Assembly (NCBI RefSeq): GCF_016811995.1
Contig: NZ_CP069159.1
Coordinates: 2,418,001-2,482,000 of the forward strand
Origin: Citrobacter sp. R56
GTDB lineage: Bacteria > Pseudomonadota > Gammaproteobacteria > Enterobacterales > Enterobacteriaceae
Length of the DNA stretch: 64,000 bases
Direction of reading: 5' to 3'
Shown one piece after another: positions 11,193-20,846 of this stretch. The number at the start of each line of letters is the position of its first letter. Positions within the stretch are counted from its first letter, which is position 1. The notes under the pieces are model-generated. The model saw only the letters and a program-made list of their open reading frames with translations. It searched no databases and had not been told where the DNA came from. A program made the position numbers and the translations under genes.

Positions 11193-12341
11193 TCAAGGCG
11201 TCGTGGCTAATTCTGATACGCGAAGGGGTTTACATAACCAGGCTGTCAGCGCGCAGGCTGTGAGAACAAGCCCCAACTGTTGTACCAGACCAGCGACTCC
11301 CAGCATTACACCTAGCAGTAAATAGTAGGTCAATCCGAATAATGCTCCGGCAGTTCCCGCTTGCTCCCGATAGTGACGTAGAGCATTGCTCAGTATATTA
11401 GGTATCGCAATCCCATAGGCGACGACAACTCCGGTAACAGGCATTAAAATCCACGGCGAATTCTGTAAGCTCCATGCGACAAGACTGGATAACAGGGCCA
11501 AACTACAAGCATGACGAACCAATTGCGCAGGTTCCAGGCCTGTGACCAGTAACTTCCGGTTCAGAAGACTTCCAGATAGCGAGGCAATCGCCAGTAGTAA
11601 TCCCGTCCACCCAAATGCTCTGGCTCCCCAACCCAACTGCTCGAAAAGAAACGGTGCCAGGCTGTAATAACTGAAGATCATTGCATTGAACAGTGAAACC
11701 AGCATTGCATTTCGCCAAAGCGAACTGTCACACGCCATGCGGACAGCCAGACAGCCCATACGAGGTGTTATTGTATTTAACGGCCGTGTTTCCGGCAGCA
11801 TAAAGGCAGTAAGTACCAGCAGCAATATCGCCAGCAACGACAGTGCAATAAATACCCCAATATGACCGTAAATACTCACAATCCAGCCCCCGCTCACCAA
11901 ACCAAACACCGGACTGACTGCCAGTGCAGCCCCCATGATAGAAAATACGCGAGCCAGGTTCGTGGATTCATAACTGTCCCGTAACATAGTCTGCACCACG
12001 ACAGATCCTGCAGCAGCACCCAGAGCTGACAACATGCGAGCCAATAACAACATATTAAAATCTGTAGCAACTATCGCCATCACGGCTCCTGACCCATAGC
12101 AGGTCAGGCCAAACATCATGGCAAGACGTCTACCAATGCGATCACTCAACCAACCCCATAGTGCTACACCAATAGCAAAGGCGACAAAGTAAACTGAAAG
12201 TGTCTGAGCGGTACGTTCACTGCTCACATTGAATGTAAGAGCAATGTTTGGTAACGCCGGGCTGTAGATCGTTTCCACGAGTTGCGGAAACATGATCAGC
12301 AGAGTTAACAACCACAGTGGCGGTCGGTTAATAGTATTCAT
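11193..12341 (-). CDS. MFS efflux transporter, Bcr/CflA-like
   Basis: A 382-residue major facilitator with twelve hydrophobic segments. It resembles drug:H+ antiporters of the Bcr/CflA (DHA1) group: the loop 2-3 motif A appears as GWLSDRIGRRLAMM, helix 5 has the antiporter-like PVFGLVSGGWIV, and helix 1 is followed by the ETIYSPALPNIA pattern with D/E-x-YxPALP typical of this group. The substrate cannot be told from sequence. The gene is divergent from an AraC-type regulator, with 97 bp between the starts, an arrangement typical of an inducible efflux gene with its own activator. Confidence 0.85.
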   Translation of the reverse strand: MNTINRPPLWLLTLLIMFPQLVETIYSPALPNIALTFNVSSERTAQTLSVYFVAFAIGVALWGWLSDRIGRRLAMMFGLTCYGSGAVMAIVATDFNMLLLARMLSALGAAAGSVVVQTMLRDSYESTNLARVFSIMGAALAVSPVFGLVSGGWIVSIYGHIGVFIALSLLAILLLVLTAFMLPETRPLNTITPRMGCLAVRMACDSSLWRNAMLVSLFNAMIFSYYSLAPFLFEQLGWGARAFGWTGLLLAIASLSGSLLNRKLLVTGLEPAQLVRHACSLALLSSLVAWSLQNSPWILMPVTGVVVAYGIAIPNILSNALRHYREQAGTAGALFGLTYYLLLGVMLGVAGLVQQLGLVLTACALTAWLCKPLRVSELATTP

Positions 12342-12438
12342 AGCGATGCTTCAATAATGAGGGAATAGATACCATTATTGCGGAAAGGAAGTGGTCACAT
12401 TACAATCATAAGGACTAAATATATAAAATATCGGACAA

Positions 12439-13221
12439 ATGGCTAAAATTAATCCGGATCAATTTTTTGACGCAGATAGCTTCGATACCCCAGTAATCGG
12501 TATTGCAGCCGATCTGGGGCTGCATGATTCTGGTCGACACAGCCACCGTCGCCATCAATTGCTATTTTCTGCTGCGGGTTGTATCACTATTGAGCTGGAA
12601 AAAACCTTATGCCTACTTCCACCGCGTCGTGCTGCCTGGATCCCCGCAGGCACTGTTCATCGTGCCATGATGCGTGGCGTTATGGCTTACCGCTCTCTGT
12701 ATTTTTCAACTACGCTACCATTTCCTGATATGCCATTACAGGTTGTAGCGGTAAATCCTCTCTTTTACGAAGTCATTGAACGGATGGCATTTTGGTCATG
12801 GGACATGCCTGCGAGTCAACAGACCAGCCTGATCACCGTATTTAGTGAAGAGCTACACACAGCGCGTAGTGAGAACTGGAGTTTACAGTTTCCCTCAGAT
12901 CCGCGTCTGTGCTCATGGCTGGACAGCGTGCGCAGGGGCGAATTACCTCCACGACTGAGCCAACTGGCGCATCGAGTTGGTGCATGCGAGCGCACGATTA
13001 GTCGAATTTTTATCAGAGATACGGGGATGAATTATCAGAGCTGGCGACAACAATGGCGATTGCTGAAGGCAATGGAATTGGTTGCTGATGGAGCTAATAT
13101 AAATCAAATTGCGCAGCAACTGGAATTTGTCAGCGACAGTGCATTCATCGCATTTTTCCGTCAGCATACAGGTATAACACCAAAACATTATTCAAATAAG
13201 GCGCGAACCGGAGGTGAGTAG
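12439..13221 (+). CDS. AraC family transcriptional regulator
   Basis: A 260-residue regulator with an N-terminal cupin-like effector domain (residues ~10-110; RHSHRRHQLLFSAAGC and the AAWIPAGTVHRA motif) and a C-terminal AraC DNA-binding domain (~160-255) with two helix-turn-helix units: LAHRVGACERTISRIF and IAQQLEFVSDSAFIAFFRQHTGITPKHY. The cupin signature is like that of NimR and similar short AraC regulators that control a neighbouring MFS pump. By position it most likely controls the divergent gene at 11193-12341. Confidence 0.88.
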   Translation: MAKINPDQFFDADSFDTPVIGIAADLGLHDSGRHSHRRHQLLFSAAGCITIELEKTLCLLPPRRAAWIPAGTVHRAMMRGVMAYRSLYFSTTLPFPDMPLQVVAVNPLFYEVIERMAFWSWDMPASQQTSLITVFSEELHTARSENWSLQFPSDPRLCSWLDSVRRGELPPRLSQLAHRVGACERTISRIFIRDTGMNYQSWRQQWRLLKAMELVADGANINQIAQQLEFVSDSAFIAFFRQHTGITPKHYSNKARTGGE

Positions 13222-13521
13222 AACACGTTCAATATTAAATAATGACTCACTTCTATTTTACATTACGTACTTTCCATCTAAACAAGACCGTTTCGTTAAG
13301 AGGTAAGTACTGTCCGATTAAAAAGCGACCTTAGCGTGGAATATTTCTGTTTTCCCGGCAGCCCCAAAGGCAACGCCCGCTCCTGGCACTTAGCAGACAG
13401 GCCAGGAGCATGACATCAGTTATGAGCGAGGAGCGGGAATAGAGAATTTGGAAGAGTGAAACCCAGAATCTGCATTTTGTTTTTATCCCGCGGCACTGCG
13501 GGTAAGCAAATTGCACGTTAT
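13222..13521. other. Island spacer between regulator and integrase relic
   Basis: About 300 bp without a credible gene. A short GC-rich stretch (13370-13440) contains GAGCGAGGAGCGG, nearly repeated at 10838-10850 in the other spacer, which may be a shared relic of the element. Confidence 0.4.
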
Positions 13522-13846
13522 TCTGTGAGTTCCATTAATTCGATCTGGAACGTTGCCGTTCGTAGGGCGAACATACGACGTCGCCGTCCGTATCAGACAT
13601 GTCATACGTTTGCATGTTGGATGTTGGATGTTGGATGTTGGATGTTGGATGTTGTCAGCCGGTGCAAACCCTGCTTTTATAGCAACACAAATGGGACATG
13701 AAAACGCACAGCTGGTTTATACAGTGTACTCTGCCTGGATAAGCGCGCTTGACGGTGATCAGATTGAATTTCTGAACCAGCGTATCAGTGGATACAGTCA
13801 TGCCTCCACATGCCCCCACATGCCCCCAGGGGTCAAGGCGCACTAG
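13522..13846 (+). pseudogene. Tyrosine integrase C-terminal relic, frameshifted
   Basis: Two frames together give the C-terminal catalytic part of a phage-type tyrosine recombinase: INSIWNVAVRRANIR then YQTCHTFACWML in the first frame, then SAGANPAFIATQMGHENAQ and VYTVYSAWI (catalytic Tyr) in the next frame. The N-terminal half is absent. The junction of frames is an expanded ATGTTGG repeat (13614-13654). In addition the box II arginine of the usual QTRHTFA is Cys (QTCHTFA), so the enzyme would be dead even if in frame. It ends 29 bp before rstB and identifies the 8.9-13.9 kb segment as an integrated element that has decayed. Confidence 0.85.
13614..13654. repeat. Heptanucleotide tandem repeat ATGTTGG x 5.9
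   Basis: Five perfect copies of ATGTTGG followed by six of its seven bases. It lies exactly where the integrase sequence CWML should be followed by SAGAN; the unexpanded form would hold about 1.9 copies, so four extra copies (28 bp) shift the frame by +1. Confidence 0.95.
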
Positions 13847-13875
13847 CTAACGTATTGAACTTCCGGTAAATTATC

Positions 13876-15183
13876 ATGAAGAAGCTGTTTGTGCAGTTTT
13901 ATCTGTTGCTGTTTGTCTGCTTTCTGGTCATGACCTTGCTGGTTGGTTTAGTTTATAAATTCACTGCCGAGCGTGCGGGCAGGCAATCGCTCGACGATTT
14001 GATGAAAAGTTCGCTGTACCTTATGCGCAGCGAACTGCGCGAAATCCCCCCCAGCGATTGGGGAAAAACCCTTAAAGAGATGGACCTCAATCTCTCGTTC
14101 GATCTGCGTGTCGAACCGCTGAATAAATACAAACTGGATAGCGTCACGACGCAGCGACTGCGGGAAGGCGACATCGTCGCGCTTGACGATCAATACACGT
14201 TTATTCAGCGTATTCCGCGCAGCCACTACGTGCTGGCCGTGGGGCCGGTGCCGTATCTCTATTTTCTGCATCAGATGCGTTTGCTGGATATGGCGTTGAT
14301 GGCCTTTATCGCTATCTCCCTCGCCTTTCCGGTTTTTATCTGGATGCGGCCACACTGGCAGGAGATGTTAAGGCTGGAATCCGCAGCGCAACGCTTCGGC
14401 GAGGGACATCTCACCGAGCGGCTCCATTTTGACAATGGTTCCAGCTTCGAACGCCTCGGGATCGCCTTTAACCAAATGGCGGATAACATCAACGCCCTTA
14501 TTGCCAGCAAGAAACAGCTTATCGATGGCATTGCCCACGAGCTCCGCACTCCGCTTGTACGTTTGCGCTATCGCCTGGAGATGAGCGACAACCTGAGCGA
14601 GCAAGAGTCGCTGGCGCTGAATCGCGATATTGGTCAACTGGAAGCATTGATTGAAGAATTACTGACCTATGCTCGCCTCGACCGGCCGCAAAATGAATTA
14701 CAGCTCACGGTCCCCAACCTCCCCGCCTGGCTGATTGCCCATCTTGACGATGTGCAAAGCGTCAATCCTGAACGCAAAGTACATCTGAGTAACCTGGTAT
14801 CAGGCGATTACGGCGCGCTGGATATGCGACTGATGGAGCGCGTACTGGATAACCTGCTTAACAATGCTTTGCGCTACTGTCATTCCACCGTGCATGTCAG
14901 TCTGCTGTTAGCGGGCAACCAGGCCACCCTGCTTGTTGAGGATGATGGCCCGGGTATCGCACCCGATGCGCGTGAACGCATCTTTGAGCCGTTTGTACGC
15001 CTCGATCCCAGCCGGGATCGCGCCACGGGCGGTTGCGGACTCGGATTAGCGATTGTTCGCTCAATCGCGCTGGCAATGGGGGGAACGGTAAGCTGTAGCG
15101 AAAGCACGTTGGGCGGCGCACAGTTCAGTTTCAACTGGCCAGTCTGGCACGACATCGCCGATTTCCCCCCTGTAAGACCTTAA
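13876..15183 (+). CDS. rstB: Sensor histidine kinase RstB
   Basis: Membrane-bound kinase partner of RstA, 435 residues. There is one N-terminal helix (~10-30), a periplasmic sensor domain to ~133, a second helix (~136-156), HAMP, the dimerisation/phosphoacceptor His at about residue 221 (IAHELRTPLVRLRYRLEMS), and the ATPase boxes (NLLNNALRYC, VEDDGPGIA, GGCGLGLAIV). The start MKKLFVQF matches the family. Its upstream DNA is the integrase relic rather than rstA, and only a weak ribosome site (TTCCGGT) is visible, so its expression is probably no longer coupled to rstA. Confidence 0.96.
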   Translation: MKKLFVQFYLLLFVCFLVMTLLVGLVYKFTAERAGRQSLDDLMKSSLYLMRSELREIPPSDWGKTLKEMDLNLSFDLRVEPLNKYKLDSVTTQRLREGDIVALDDQYTFIQRIPRSHYVLAVGPVPYLYFLHQMRLLDMALMAFIAISLAFPVFIWMRPHWQEMLRLESAAQRFGEGHLTERLHFDNGSSFERLGIAFNQMADNINALIASKKQLIDGIAHELRTPLVRLRYRLEMSDNLSEQESLALNRDIGQLEALIEELLTYARLDRPQNELQLTVPNLPAWLIAHLDDVQSVNPERKVHLSNLVSGDYGALDMRLMERVLDNLLNNALRYCHSTVHVSLLLAGNQATLLVEDDGPGIAPDARERIFEPFVRLDPSRDRATGGCGLGLAIVRSIALAMGGTVSCSESTLGGAQFSFNWPVWHDIADFPPVRP

Positions 15184-15219
15184 CCGCACGGTGGTCAGGC
15201 GTGGAATGTTGTGGTATAC

Positions 15220-15242
15220 AATAAGTATGTTGTAACTAAAAT
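15220..15242 (+). other. TerB replication fork barrier site
   Basis: The segment AATAAGTATGTTGTAACTAA and the next three bases match the 23-bp E. coli TerB, as I recall it, at all positions but one. It ends 9 bp before tus, the usual place, where Tus binding also represses tus. From the G at position 6, the blocking face is on the left: forks moving towards higher coordinates are stopped. Confidence 0.93.
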
Positions 15243-15251
15243 GGTGAACAT

Positions 15252-16181
15252 ATGGCCCGTTACGATCTCGTTGAACGCCTGAATGGTACCTTTCGCCAGA
15301 TAGAGCAAGAACTGGCAGACCTGACGGAAAAGCTTGAGCAGCATACCTTGCTGATTGCGCGTGTCTTTTCCCTGCCTGAAGTGACAAAAGAGGCCGAACA
15401 TTCGCCGCTGGAAACCATCGACGTTAAACAGCATCTGGGAAAAGAAGCCGAAGCGCTGGCTTTGCGCCATTACCGTCACCTGTTTATCCAGCAACAGTCT
15501 GAAAACCGCAGCAGCAAAGCCGCAGTACGTCTTCCGGGGGTGCTTTGCTATCAGGTTGATCATGCCACGCAGGCGATGCTCGAAAATAGGATACAACGCA
15601 TCAACCAGTTAAAAACCACGTTTGAGCATCTTGTGACGGTCGAATCCGCCCTTGCGCCCAATGCGCGTTTCGAATGGGTACACCGGCATTTACCAGGGCT
15701 TATTACGCTGAATGCTTACCGTACACTGACGGTTATTCGGGATCCGGCCACTCTGCGATTTGGCTGGGCAAACAAACATATTATCAAGAATTTGCGCCGC
15801 GATGATGTTCTGGCGCAGCTGGAGAAGAGTCTCAGTTCGCCGCGTAGCGTTTACCCATGGACCCGCGAAGAGTGGCAGACCAAACTGGAGCGCGAATATC
15901 AGGATATCGCTGCCCTGGAGCAACACGCCAGACTGAAGATTAAGCGGCCGGTGAAAGTGCAACCTATCGCCAGAGTCTGGTACAAAGGGCAACAGAAACA
16001 GGTTCAGCACGCCTGCCCGACACCGCTTATCGCGTTGATTAATACGGATAACGGCGCTGGCGTACCGGATATTGGTGAATTGTTAAACTACGATGCTGAA
16101 AATATTCAGCACCGTTTTAAACCCCAGGCACAGCCGTTACGATTGATCATCCCACGGCTGCACCTGTATGTGGCGGATTAA
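15252..16181 (+). CDS. tus: Replication terminus-binding protein Tus
   Basis: Tus binds Ter sites as a monomer and stops DnaB helicase in one orientation. The 309 residues match the family length (E. coli 309). Recognised from [19 protein letters not shown], the [15 protein letters not shown] region and the DNA-contacting [26 protein letters not shown]. TerB lies immediately upstream. The stop codon overlaps the convergent fumC by four bases. Confidence 0.97.
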   Translation: MARYDLVERLNGTFRQIEQELADLTEKLEQHTLLIARVFSLPEVTKEAEHSPLETIDVKQHLGKEAEALALRHYRHLFIQQQSENRSSKAAVRLPGVLCYQVDHATQAMLENRIQRINQLKTTFEHLVTVESALAPNARFEWVHRHLPGLITLNAYRTLTVIRDPATLRFGWANKHIIKNLRRDDVLAQLEKSLSSPRSVYPWTREEWQTKLEREYQDIAALEQHARLKIKRPVKVQPIARVWYKGQQKQVQHACPTPLIALINTDNGAGVPDIGELLNYDAENIQHRFKPQAQPLRLIIPRLHLYVAD

Positions 16182-17581
16182 TGGCCCGGTTTCATACTGC
16201 CGACCATCAATTCCGGGCGAACCCAGCTGTCGAACTCCGCTTCTGTAAGGTAGCCTAACGCCAGGGCTGACGCTTTCAAGGTCAGCCCTTCTTTATGCGC
16301 TTTTTTGGCGATTTCTGCGGCTTTGTCATAGCCGATATGCGTATTGAGCGCCGTCACCAGCATCAGCGATTCGTTGAGTAACTGGTTGATGCGCTCACGA
16401 TTCGGCTCAATCCCCACGGCACAATGCGCGTTAAAACTCTCCATACCGTCTGCCAGCAAACGAACAGATTGCAGGAAGTTATGAATCACCATCGGACGAT
16501 AGACGTTAAGCTCAAAATTCCCTGATGCCCCGCCCATATTCACTGCTACATCATTGCCCATCACCTGGCAACACAGCATAGTCAGCGCTTCACACTGGGT
16601 CGGGTTCACTTTACCCGGCATTATCGAGCTTCCAGGTTCATTTTCTGGAATTTCAATCTCGCCAATCCCACAGCGTGGGCCTGACGCCAGCCAACGTACA
16701 TCGTTGGCAATTTTCATCAACGACGCCGCCAGCCCCTTTAACGCACCGTGCGCATGGACCAGCGCATCACAGGTCGCCAGCGCTTCAAATTTGTTCGGCG
16801 CAGTAACAAAGGGCGCGCCGCTACTTACCGCCAGTTCATCCGCCACCCGGCGGGCATACTCCGGATGGGTATTCAACCCGGTTCCGACGGCCGTTCCGCC
16901 CAGCGCCAGTTCCGCGACGTGCGGCAAACTATGCTCAATATGGTTGAGATTGTGTTCCAGCATCGCCACCCACCCCGAGATCTCCTGGCCGAGCGTCAGC
17001 GGTGTCGCATCCTGCAGGTGTGTACGACCAATTTTGACAATATCCGCAAAGGCGTGGGATTTTTCGGTGAGCGTTTTGGTCAACACCTTCAACTGTGGGA
17101 TCAACTGATTGCGCAGCGCCAGCAGCGCAGCGACATGCATCGCCGTCGGGAAGACATCGTTTGAACTCTGGCTCTTATTGACGTCATCATTCGGATGCAC
17201 TTTGCGTTCCATGCCGCGAACGCCGCCCAGCAGTTCGCTGGCGCGGTTTGCCAGCACCTCGTTCATGTTCATATTGCTCTGGGTTCCCGACCCGGTCTGC
17301 CAGATAGCCAGTGGGAACTCATCAGTATGTTTGTCAGCCAGCACTTCATCTGCCGCCTGCCTGATAGCAGAGGCTTTATCTGCCGACAGTAAGCCTAAAT
17401 CTTCGTTGACCTTTGCCGCTGCGCGCTTGGTCAGCGCCAGCGCGTGGATCAGTGAGACGGGCATTTTCTCCGTAGAAATACGAAAATGCTCCAGCGAACG
17501 CTGGGTTTGCGCGCCCCACAGCTTATCTGCCGGGACATCAATCGCGCCCATCGAATCTTTCTCGCGGCGTACCGTTACCAT
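16178..17581 (-). CDS. fumC: Class II fumarate hydratase FumC
   Basis: Iron-independent, oxidant-resistant fumarase that converts fumarate to L-malate in the TCA cycle. 467 residues, the usual length. The superfamily signature [13 protein letters not shown], the [14 protein letters not shown] substrate loop and [10 protein letters not shown] are present. I chose the ATG at 17581, preceded by AAGGAGCAGG, over an in-frame start six codons upstream. It lies downstream of fumA on the same strand with its own spacing of about 140 bp. Confidence 0.98.
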   Translation of the reverse strand: MVTVRREKDSMGAIDVPADKLWGAQTQRSLEHFRISTEKMPVSLIHALALTKRAAAKVNEDLGLLSADKASAIRQAADEVLADKHTDEFPLAIWQTGSGTQSNMNMNEVLANRASELLGGVRGMERKVHPNDDVNKSQSSNDVFPTAMHVAALLALRNQLIPQLKVLTKTLTEKSHAFADIVKIGRTHLQDATPLTLGQEISGWVAMLEHNLNHIEHSLPHVAELALGGTAVGTGLNTHPEYARRVADELAVSSGAPFVTAPNKFEALATCDALVHAHGALKGLAASLMKIANDVRWLASGPRCGIGEIEIPENEPGSSIMPGKVNPTQCEALTMLCCQVMGNDVAVNMGGASGNFELNVYRPMVIHNFLQSVRLLADGMESFNAHCAVGIEPNRERINQLLNESLMLVTALNTHIGYDKAAEIAKKAHKEGLTLKASALALGYLTEAEFDSWVRPELMVGSMKPGH

Positions 17582-17694
17582 GACCTGCTCCTTATACAAT
17601 CATTTGATTAGGTTATGTTTCGACATGGCCCACTTGCTTGCGGTCTTAATAAGTATCAACGAAATCAGTACCGCCATTTGGTGGTTTGTGCGGT

Positions 17695-17718
17695 AAAAAA
17701 AACCGCCCCGAAGGGCGG
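17695..17718 (-). terminator. Terminator of fumA
   Basis: CCGCCC-CGAA-GGGCGG hairpin just past the fumA stop, with eight A residues on its left giving a U-tract for the leftward transcript. It suggests that fumC is mostly transcribed from its own promoter. Confidence 0.8.
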
Positions 17719-17724
17719 CTGACG

Positions 17725-19371
17725 TTACTTAACGCAGCGTGCGCACTGCGACGTCTGAATCTGTTGGAAGAAATCGTTGCCCTTATCATCGACAAGAATA
17801 AAGGCCGGGAAATCTTCGACTTCAATTTTCCAGATAGCTTCCATCCCCAGTTCAGGATATTCCACACACTCCAGACTCTTGATACTGCCCTGAGCCAGTA
17901 CCGCCGCCGGACCGCCAATGCTGCCAAGATAGAAACCACCGTGCTTATGACAGGCATCGGTAACCTGTTGGCTGCGGTTACCTTTCGCCAGCATGATCAT
18001 ACTGCCACCAGCCGACTGGAGCTGATCCACATAGGAATCCATACGTCCTGCTGTGGTTGGGCCAAGCGAACCAGAGGCATACCCTTCAGGTGTTTTCGCC
18101 GGGCCTGCGTAGTAGATAGGATGGTCTTTCACGTACTGTGGCAAACCTTCACCGTTATCCAGACGCTCTTTCAACTTCGCGTGAGCAATATCGCGCCCCA
18201 CAATAATGGTGCCGTTCAGCGACAAACGCGTCGACACCGGATACTGAGACAGTTGCTCAAGGATCGCTTTCATCGGGCGATTAAGGTCGATCCGAACCGC
18301 CTCACCTTCACCGGCCTGACGTAACGCTTCCGGGATGTATTTCCCCGGGTTGTGCTCGAGTTTCTCTACCCAGATACCTTTACGGTTGATCTTCGCCTTG
18401 ATATTGCGGTCCGCAGAACAGGAGACGCCCATTCCCACCGGACATGACGCGCCGTGACGCGGCAGACGAATCACCCGGATGTCGTGTGCAAAATACTTCC
18501 CGCCAAACTGGGCGCCCAGTCCAAGATTTTGCGCTTCAATCAGCAGCTCTTTTTCCAGTTCGACATCACGAAACGCCTGGCCGTGCTCGTTCCCTTCGGT
18601 TGGCAGTTCGTCATAGTATTTTGCCGACGCCAGTTTGACGGTCTTCAGCGTCGCTTCCGCCGAGGTGCCGCCAATCACAAAGGCGATGTGGTACGGAGGG
18701 CAAGCCGCCGTCCCCAGCGTGCGCATCTTATCGACCAGATAATTTTTCAATTTTCCGGGTGATAACAGCGCTTTGGTTTCCTGATACAGATAGGTTTTGT
18801 TCGCCGACCCGCCGCCTTTGGCGATACACAGGAATTTATATTCGTCGCCATCGACGCTGTAGAGATCAATCTGCGCAGGCAGGTTGGTGCCGGTATTGAC
18901 CTCTTTGTACATATCCAGCGCGGCGTTTTGCGAATAGCGCAGGTTGTCTTCGATGTAGGTGTTATAGACACCGCGGGCAAGCGCGGCTTCATCACCACCG
19001 CCAGTCCAGACACGTTGACCTTTTTTACCAACGATAATCGCCGTGCCGGTATCCTGGCAGGTTGGCAAGATACCTTTCGCAGCGATGTCGGAGTTACGCA
19101 AGAATTGCAGTGCGACATACTTATCGTTTTCGCTGGCATCCGGGTCATGCAGAATATCGGCCACCTGTTGCTGGTGCGCAGGACGCAGCATAAAAGAGGC
19201 ATCATGGAATGCCTGTCGGGCAACGAGGGTTAAGGCTTCCGGGTCAACCTTGAGCACTTCCTGCCCGGCAAACTCGGCAACGGAAACATGCTCACTGGTC
19301 AGTAGATAATATTCGGTGTCATCCTTTTGGAGGGGAAAAGGATCCTGATAATGGAAGGGTTTGTTTGACAT
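17725..19371 (-). CDS. fumA: Class I fumarate hydratase FumA
   Basis: Oxygen-sensitive [4Fe-4S] fumarase of 548 residues, used when iron is plentiful. The cluster cysteines appear in [11 protein letters not shown] (Cys ~105), in the [19 protein letters not shown] region and nearby; the C-terminal half is the fumarase beta domain ([38 protein letters not shown]). It is divergent from manA. A 180-bp region before it should hold the promoter. Confidence 0.98.
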   Translation of the reverse strand: MSNKPFHYQDPFPLQKDDTEYYLLTSEHVSVAEFAGQEVLKVDPEALTLVARQAFHDASFMLRPAHQQQVADILHDPDASENDKYVALQFLRNSDIAAKGILPTCQDTGTAIIVGKKGQRVWTGGGDEAALARGVYNTYIEDNLRYSQNAALDMYKEVNTGTNLPAQIDLYSVDGDEYKFLCIAKGGGSANKTYLYQETKALLSPGKLKNYLVDKMRTLGTAACPPYHIAFVIGGTSAEATLKTVKLASAKYYDELPTEGNEHGQAFRDVELEKELLIEAQNLGLGAQFGGKYFAHDIRVIRLPRHGASCPVGMGVSCSADRNIKAKINRKGIWVEKLEHNPGKYIPEALRQAGEGEAVRIDLNRPMKAILEQLSQYPVSTRLSLNGTIIVGRDIAHAKLKERLDNGEGLPQYVKDHPIYYAGPAKTPEGYASGSLGPTTAGRMDSYVDQLQSAGGSMIMLAKGNRSQQVTDACHKHGGFYLGSIGGPAAVLAQGSIKSLECVEYPELGMEAIWKIEVEDFPAFILVDDKGNDFFQQIQTSQCARCVK

Positions 19372-19569
19372 TGTACTCTCACTTACAGCTCGGTCTGTTT
19401 ATACTCTGGGCAGATTTTCCAAAGCCCTGCTAAAAAGCAATTCACCTATCCTACACATTTTTTTAACAAAAACTGAGACAAGGACGACTTTTTACGTGCA
19501 GAGGTTACTTCCACTGGGTTTCTTGCTTTAATACACGCATTAATTTCCACATTGAAACAAGGCTTGATA

Positions 19570-20745
19570 ATGCAAAAACTCATCAACTCAGTGCAAAACT
19601 ATGCCTGGGGAAGTAAAACTGCGTTAACAGAACTCTATGGGATCGCCAATCCGTCTCAGCAGCCGATGGCTGAACTCTGGATGGGGGCGCACCCGAAAAG
19701 CAGCTCAAAAGTTCAGGATGCTCACGGTCAGACCGTCTCATTGCGCGACGTGATCGACAGTAACAAATCTGCGCTGCTTGGCGATGCGGTCGCTAACCGT
19801 TTTGGTGAGCTGCCGTTCCTGTTTAAAGTGCTGTGCGCTGCGCAACCGCTCTCCATTCAGGTACACCCCAACAAACACAATTCTGAAATCGGATTTGCGA
19901 AAGAGAATGCAGCGGGTATCCCGATGGATGCCGCAGAACGCAACTATAAAGATCCGAACCACAAACCTGAGCTGGTTTTCGCCCTGACACCATTTTTGGC
20001 GATGAATGCGTTTCGCGAGTTTTCCGAGATTGTTTCTCTGCTACAGCCGGTTTCCGGCGCACACCCGGCCATTGCGCACTTCCTGCAAGCCCCCAACGCG
20101 GAACGTCTGAGTCAACTCTTTGCCAGCCTGCTCAATATGAAGGGTGAAGAGAAATCCCGCGCGCTGGCGGTGTTAAAAGCTGCACTGAACAGTCAACAAG
20201 GCGAACCGTGGCAGACTATCCGTGTTATTTCTGAGTTCTACCCGGATGACAGTGGCCTCTTTTCACCGCTGCTGCTGAATGTGGTCAAACTGAATCCTGG
20301 CGAGGCCATGTTCCTGTTTGCCGAAACGCCGCATGCGTACCTGCAGGGCGTGGCGTTAGAAGTCATGGCGAACTCCGACAACGTGCTGCGTGCCGGATTA
20401 ACGCCAAAATACATTGATATCCCGGAACTTGTCGCCAACGTTCAGTTTGTGGCAAAACCCGCGTCGCAACTGCTGACCACCCCGGTCAAAAACGGTGCGG
20501 AGCTGGACTTCCCTATCCCGGTGGATGATTTTGCGTTTTCCCTGCATGACCTGTCGGCGCAGGAAACGGCTATCGCCCAGCAAAGCGCGGCCATTCTGTT
20601 CTGCGTTGAAGGTGAAGCGGTACTGAGCAAAGGCGAAGAGCGGTTGGTCCTTAAGCCAGGAGAATCGGCATTTATTGGCGCACAAGAGTCTCCGGTTTCT
20701 GCCAGCGGCGTGGGCCGATTAGCCAGGGTTTATAACAAGCTTTAG
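19570..20745 (+). CDS. manA: Mannose-6-phosphate isomerase
   Basis: Zinc-dependent isomerase that interconverts mannose-6-phosphate and fructose-6-phosphate, needed for mannose use and for GDP-mannose supply. The 391 residues fit the family. Zinc and active-site motifs are visible: IQVHPNKHNSEIGFAKENA, the YKDPNHKPELV signature and HAYLQGVALEVMANSDNVLRAG. I use the ATG at 19570 (MQKLINSVQNYAWG), the family start, not the in-frame ATG at 19552. Confidence 0.97.
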   Translation: MQKLINSVQNYAWGSKTALTELYGIANPSQQPMAELWMGAHPKSSSKVQDAHGQTVSLRDVIDSNKSALLGDAVANRFGELPFLFKVLCAAQPLSIQVHPNKHNSEIGFAKENAAGIPMDAAERNYKDPNHKPELVFALTPFLAMNAFREFSEIVSLLQPVSGAHPAIAHFLQAPNAERLSQLFASLLNMKGEEKSRALAVLKAALNSQQGEPWQTIRVISEFYPDDSGLFSPLLLNVVKLNPGEAMFLFAETPHAYLQGVALEVMANSDNVLRAGLTPKYIDIPELVANVQFVAKPASQLLTTPVKNGAELDFPIPVDDFAFSLHDLSAQETAIAQQSAAILFCVEGEAVLSKGEERLVLKPGESAFIGAQESPVSASGVGRLARVYNKL

Positions 20746-20846
20746 CAACATACTGAATTTTTTAACAACTCTTGCTAAGCTAGTAAGTGGCTTATAACTT
20801 ATCCAGGCGGATTCTCCCGCCTGGTTTCATTTTATGGATAATCGAT

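Noticed and set aside
13805-13830. CRISPR-like or attachment-site repeat CCACATGCCC x 2
   Set aside because: Only two 10-bp copies in tandem with no spacers; more likely a slippage product at the end of the integrase relic.
8898-13875. Complete prophage or integrative conjugative element
   Set aside because: No structural, replication or transfer genes are visible and the only recombinase is a fragment; 'remnant island' is the most that can be said.
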